DNA from: Methanocellales archaeon
Lineage (GTDB): Archaea > Halobacteriota > UBA148 > JAUWXC01
DNA length: 64,000 bases
Direction of reading: 5' to 3'
NCBI GenBank assembly: GCA_030018435.1
Contig: JASEEY010000003.1
Location: forward strand, 1-64,000
Positions within the stretch are counted from its first letter, which is position 1, and each line of letters begins with the position of its first letter. The position numbers and the translations under genes were made by a program. The notes beneath the pieces are model-generated. The model did no database searches and was not told where the DNA came from. It saw nothing but the letters and a program-made list of their open reading frames with translations. Shown here one piece after another: positions 60,323 to 64,000 of this stretch.

Positions 60323-63300
60323 AAAGGTCTTATTGATTGGCTCAGGCCCTATTCAGATTGGGCAGGCTGCGGAGTTCGATTTTTCCGGCACGCAGGCATG
60401 TAAGGCACTGCGAGAAGAGGGCGTAAGCGTCGTGCTTGTCAATTCAAATCCAGCAACCATTATGACCGATCCCGAGATGGCGGATACGATATACATCGAG
60501 CCTTTACGCGCTGAAATCGTCGCGGAAATAATCGCGAAGGAACGACCAGATGGTGTTCTTGCTGGAATGGGCGGGCAGACCGGCTTAAACATCACCTCCG
60601 AGCTCGCTGAAAAAGGCATTCTTGACAAATATGATGTCCAGGTTTTAGGCACACCGCTGGAGGCGATCTACGATACCGAAGATCGGGATAGGTTCAAGCA
60701 TGCGATGGAGCGCATCGGCGAGGAGGTTCCGAGAAGCAGGGCGGTCTCATCGATAGAGGGGGCGATAGATGCTGTGAGAGAATTGGGGCTGCCGGTGATC
60801 ATTAGACCCGCTTATACGTTGGGGGGATATGGTAGTGGGGTTGCAAAGACCGAAGATGAATTAAAGGACATTGTGGAAAAAGGGTTAAAGCGCTCCAGGA
60901 TTCACCAGGTGCTGGTTGAGGAGAGTGTGTTGGGGTGGAAGGAGATCGAGTACGAGGTGATGAGGGATGCAAAGGACACATGTATCACGGTGTGTAGTAT
61001 GGAGAACGTCGATCCCATGGGCATTCACACCGGCGAATCCATCGTCGTAGCGCCTGTGCAAACTCTTACCGATAGAGAGCACCAGATGTTGCGGAGCGCT
61101 GCCATCAAGATTATCAGGGCGTTAGGCATCGAGGGGGGATGCAACATCCAATTTGCGCTCCGGGATGGTGAATGCAGGGTTATTGAGGTCAATCCAAGGG
61201 TTTCACGTTCATCAGCACTCGCCTCCAAGGCTACGGGATATCCCATCGCGAGAGTGGCTGCAAAAATAGCAATCGGACTGACGCTGGACGAGATACCAAA
61301 CGATGTGACCAAAGAAACGCCTGCGTCATTTGAGCCAACTGTGGACTATACGGTGCTCAAGATACCGAGATGGCCCTTCGATAAGTTCGTCACTGCAGAT
61401 AGAACCATCATGACAGCCATGAAGAGCACCGGTGAGGTGATGGCAATTGGCAGAACTCTTGAGGAAGCATTACAAAAAGCAATACGCTCGCTGGACATAG
61501 ATATGCAGTTAGGCGATGGTGAGTGGAGTGAGGAAGAAATAAGGGCGCTACTCTCCTCACCAACAGATGAACGTTTGTTCGTCATATATTATGCACTGCG
61601 ACACGGATTTAGCATTGAGGAAATCGCCAGACTGTCGAAGATTGACCCCTTCTTCATTACGAAGCTCAAGAACCTCATCGACATGGAAGATAGGTTGAAG
61701 AAGGATCTGTCCATCGAGGCATTGCGTAAAGCCAAGCGCATGAGCTTTACCGATGAGCGAATCGCAGTGCTAACAGGGAAAAAACGCGAGGAGATCAACG
61801 ATCTGCGCAGAAAATCCGATATAAGAACCACGTACAAGATGGTCGATACTTGCGCCGCAGAGTTTGAGGCAAAGACACCATATTACTACTCAGCATATGA
61901 AACGCAGTGTGAGGCAATGCCATCCGATAGAAAAAAAGTGTTGATCATAGGAGCTGGTCCCATCCGCATCGGGCAAGGCATCGAGTTTGACTATTGCACA
62001 GTACATGCCGTTCTGGCTCTAAGGGAGGAGGGCATCGAAGCTCACATCATCAACAATAATCCAGAGACGGTATCCACGGACTACGACACGTCTGATAAAC
62101 TCTTCTTCGAGCCGCTAACGCTAGAGGATGTGATGAATGTAATCGAGGTTGAGCGCCCGTATGGAGTGATGGTCCAGTTCGGCGGCCAGACATCAGTGAA
62201 TCTCGCTATCCCACTGGAACAGGAGCTAAAGCGCCGCCACGATTTGAAAACGATGATTCTCGGCACTTCTCCCACTTCAATGGACATCGCAGAGGACAGA
62301 GACTTGTTCAGCAAACTGCTCAAGAAATTGAACGTTTCACAGCCTGACAGCGGCAGTGCCACCACCTTAGATGGGGCAAAAGAGATCGCCAAGCGGATAG
62401 GCTATCCTGTACTGGTTCGCCCATCATATGTCTTGGGCGGCAGGGCGATGGAAATCGTATACGATGGAGCAGACCTAGAACGATACATGCGCGAAGCCGT
62501 TAAGGTGTCACATGAACATCCGGTGCTGGTGGATCGCTTTTTACAAGGCGCGGTTGAGATAGATGTGGATGCCATTTCAGACGGAAAAGATGTGTTGATA
62601 GGAGCTATAATGGAGCATATTGAAGAAGCTGGAATACATTCTGGCGATTCTGCTTGCGTGATTCCACCGCAATCGCTCGGTGAAAATGTGTTACGGAGTG
62701 TACGGGATTATGTCAAGCGGATTGCGCTAGCACTAGAGGTTAAAGGCTTGATCAACATCCAAATGGCCGTGAAGGATGATGTGGTTTACGTGCTCGAGGC
62801 AAACCCCAGATCGAGCAGGACAATTCCATACGTGTCCAAGGCAACCGGCATCCCACTGGCGAAGATCGCTGCCAAGGTGATTATAGGACATACGCTCAGG
62901 GGGCTGGGCTTCGCTGAAACGCCCAAGATTAAACAGGTTTCCGTCAAAGAGGTTGTGCTCCCCTTTGACAAACTGCCAGGCGCAGACCCCATATTGGGCC
63001 CAGAAATGAGGAGCACGGGTGAGGTTATGGGCATCGATTACGATTTCGCTAAGGCCTTCTTCAAGGCGGAGCTGGGTGCGGACAACGTGCTCCCGATAGA
63101 GGGAACTGTGTTTATCTCAGTCAGGGATGAGGACAAACCTGCATTGGTGGAGATTGCCAAGAAAATGCAAGACGTCGGTCTTGAATTGGTCGGTACCGCC
63201 GGAACGGCACGCTACCTAGGCGAGCGGGGCATCAGGATAGATGTCATTCAGAAGATACGTGAGGGCAGCCCGAATGTAACGGATATGATGAGAAAGGGAG

Positions 63301-63509
63301 CGGTGAACCTGGTCATAAACACACCGACATCCAAAGCAGCCCTCAAGGATGGTTATGATATCAGGCGTGCAGCTGTGGATTTCAATATCCCATATATTAC
63401 AACCATACAGGCAGCAAGAGCTGCTGCGGATGCAATGGTAGCGATCAAAAAAGGGAAGGTTACTATCAAATCGATACACGAGTATCACCGTGAGTTATTT
63501 AATCGATAA
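60300..63509 (+). CDS. carB: Carbamoyl-phosphate synthase large subunit
   Basis: 1069 aa from ATG 60300, full length. Two ATP-grasp halves: the first carboxyphosphate unit ([23 protein letters not shown], residues 8-30, then [12 protein letters not shown] and [22 protein letters not shown]) and the second carbamate unit ([22 protein letters not shown], about 545-565, [30 protein letters not shown]), then the MGS-like regulatory domain (about 930-1069). Catalyses carbamoyl phosphate synthesis for pyrimidines, arginine and HypF. Overlaps carA and precedes argG by 19 bp. Confidence 0.96.
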   Translation: MPKRPDIKKVLLIGSGPIQIGQAAEFDFSGTQACKALREEGVSVVLVNSNPATIMTDPEMADTIYIEPLRAEIVAEIIAKERPDGVLAGMGGQTGLNITSELAEKGILDKYDVQVLGTPLEAIYDTEDRDRFKHAMERIGEEVPRSRAVSSIEGAIDAVRELGLPVIIRPAYTLGGYGSGVAKTEDELKDIVEKGLKRSRIHQVLVEESVLGWKEIEYEVMRDAKDTCITVCSMENVDPMGIHTGESIVVAPVQTLTDREHQMLRSAAIKIIRALGIEGGCNIQFALRDGECRVIEVNPRVSRSSALASKATGYPIARVAAKIAIGLTLDEIPNDVTKETPASFEPTVDYTVLKIPRWPFDKFVTADRTIMTAMKSTGEVMAIGRTLEEALQKAIRSLDIDMQLGDGEWSEEEIRALLSSPTDERLFVIYYALRHGFSIEEIARLSKIDPFFITKLKNLIDMEDRLKKDLSIEALRKAKRMSFTDERIAVLTGKKREEINDLRRKSDIRTTYKMVDTCAAEFEAKTPYYYSAYETQCEAMPSDRKKVLIIGAGPIRIGQGIEFDYCTVHAVLALREEGIEAHIINNNPETVSTDYDTSDKLFFEPLTLEDVMNVIEVERPYGVMVQFGGQTSVNLAIPLEQELKRRHDLKTMILGTSPTSMDIAEDRDLFSKLLKKLNVSQPDSGSATTLDGAKEIAKRIGYPVLVRPSYVLGGRAMEIVYDGADLERYMREAVKVSHEHPVLVDRFLQGAVEIDVDAISDGKDVLIGAIMEHIEEAGIHSGDSACVIPPQSLGENVLRSVRDYVKRIALALEVKGLINIQMAVKDDVVYVLEANPRSSRTIPYVSKATGIPLAKIAAKVIIGHTLRGLGFAETPKIKQVSVKEVVLPFDKLPGADPILGPEMRSTGEVMGIDYDFAKAFFKAELGADNVLPIEGTVFISVRDEDKPALVEIAKKMQDVGLELVGTAGTARYLGERGIRIDVIQKIREGSPNVTDMMRKGAVNLVINTPTSKAALKDGYDIRRAAVDFNIPYITTIQAARAAADAMVAIKKGKVTIKSIHEYHRELFNR

Positions 63510-63528
63510 ACTCGCAGGGGGATTGAGA

Positions 63529-64000
63529 ATGAAGAAAGTAGTACTATCCTATTCTGGTGGCCTGGACACCTCAGTTTGCATCCCCTTGCTTAGAGAGCAC
63601 TATGGCTTTGACAGCGTAATCACGGTTACTGTTGATGTGGGGCAGCCGGACTTAAAAGAAGCGGAAAAGAAGGGGGAAAAGTTTAGCGACAAGCACTACA
63701 CCATCGATGCTAGGGACGAGTTCGTGAATGATTACATTTTTCCAGCCATCAAGGCGAACGGTAATTATGAAGGGTATGTCCTTGGGACTGCACTTGCCCG
63801 CCCGCTGATTGCGAAGAAAACCGTTGAGATTGCGCGTAAGGAGGGGGCGAATGCGCTCGCACATGGATGCACCGGTAAGGGAAACGACCAGTTTCGCTTC
63901 GAGGCTGTGTTTAGAACTACAGACCTAGATGTCATCGCACCTATGCGGGAGTTGGATATGACGCGGGAAGAGGAAATCGAGTATGCAAGGGCACATGATA
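63529..64000 (+). CDS. argG: Argininosuccinate synthase (5' part, cut by window end)
   Basis: The first 157 codons are in the window and open to the edge. Markers: [22 protein letters not shown] (ATP pyrophosphatase P-loop), [73 protein letters not shown] lies upstream of ATG 63529. It joins citrulline and aspartate. Following carAB, it suggests an arginine operon; argF is not seen. Confidence 0.95.
   Translation, partial: MKKVVLSYSGGLDTSVCIPLLREHYGFDSVITVTVDVGQPDLKEAEKKGEKFSDKHYTIDARDEFVNDYIFPAIKANGNYEGYVLGTALARPLIAKKTVEIARKEGANALAHGCTGKGNDQFRFEAVFRTTDLDVIAPMRELDMTREEEIEYARAHD

Overview
The window is a gene-dense piece of an archaeal chromosome, with moderate GC and genes packed end to end by ATGA, GTGA and TAATG overlaps. 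Archaeal identity is clear from MCM, Orc1/Cdc6, RfcL, RIO1, aIF1A, NMD3, Taw2, the splicing endonuclease EndA and ether-lipid enzymes (a GGGP prenyltransferase, inositol-phosphate synthase and an archaetidylinositol-phosphate-type synthase). The C1 genes (mch, mtrA, mtrH, methanogenesis marker 14, core-MetE, archaeal ThyA), NrpR, a PGF-CTERM surface protein and a secreted CXXCH protein point to a methanogen-related lineage (Methanosarcinales, ANME or Syntrophoarchaeum-like Halobacteriota). The exact lineage cannot be settled from this sequence alone.

Layout. 0-1.6 kb: a secreted 10-Cys C-terminal peptide precursor resembling halocin C8, a small membrane partner, a tRNA-like 3' remnant and a small membrane protein. 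1.6-7.2 kb: purB plus a membrane protein, then tyrS-aIF1A-RIO1-KH(Dim2)-DUF1614. 7.2-12.5 kb: HAD hydrolase, PGF-CTERM CARDB protein, two-subunit fumarase, LarA-like racemase plus regulator. 12.5-19.7 kb: hypF-DUF1805, fructose bisphosphate aldolase/phosphatase, prenyltransferase, and a de novo NAD set (nadA, nadX, nadC). 19.7-24.7 kb: a nitrogen block, gltB-hisF-glnA divergent from nrpR, with a GGAA-N6-TTCC palindrome between them. 24.7-30.6 kb: dcd, tRNA-Arg, inositol lipid genes, endA-trpS and small membrane proteins. 30.6-34.6 kb: pheS and pheT separated by a DUF3800 gene. 34.6-45.2 kb: AN1-rhomboid, mtnA-like, ACT protein, then a replication and repair block (Cas4-like nuclease, orc1/cdc6, Hjr-like nuclease, TatD-like, intein-bearing mcm, DUF424, nmd3). 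45.2-50.1 kb: small membrane proteins, an ABC-transporter relic, taw2, a translational GTPase and two small HTH genes. 50.1-57.0 kb: C1 block (mch, thyA, metE, MMP14, a DHH protein, mtrH, mtrA). 57.0-64.0 kb: rfcL, truA, carA-carB-argG (argG cut by the window end).

The observations I rate highest: (i) CarA has lost both catalytic glutaminase residues, Cys to Gly and His to Tyr, so carbamoyl phosphate synthesis here probably uses free ammonia; (ii) the halocin-C8-like precursor cassette at the left edge; (iii) a 533-residue MCM intein with an added Cro/C1-type HTH; (iv) a predicted NrpR operator in the gltB/nrpR intergenic region; (v) an MtrA without a membrane anchor paired only with MtrH, close to core-MetE; (vi) an out-of-frame fusion of two ABC-transporter remnants; (vii) aIF1A apparently starting at CTG in a CTGA overlap. 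No stretch above about 300 bases lacks a gene, and no CRISPR array, rRNA or insertion sequence was seen.
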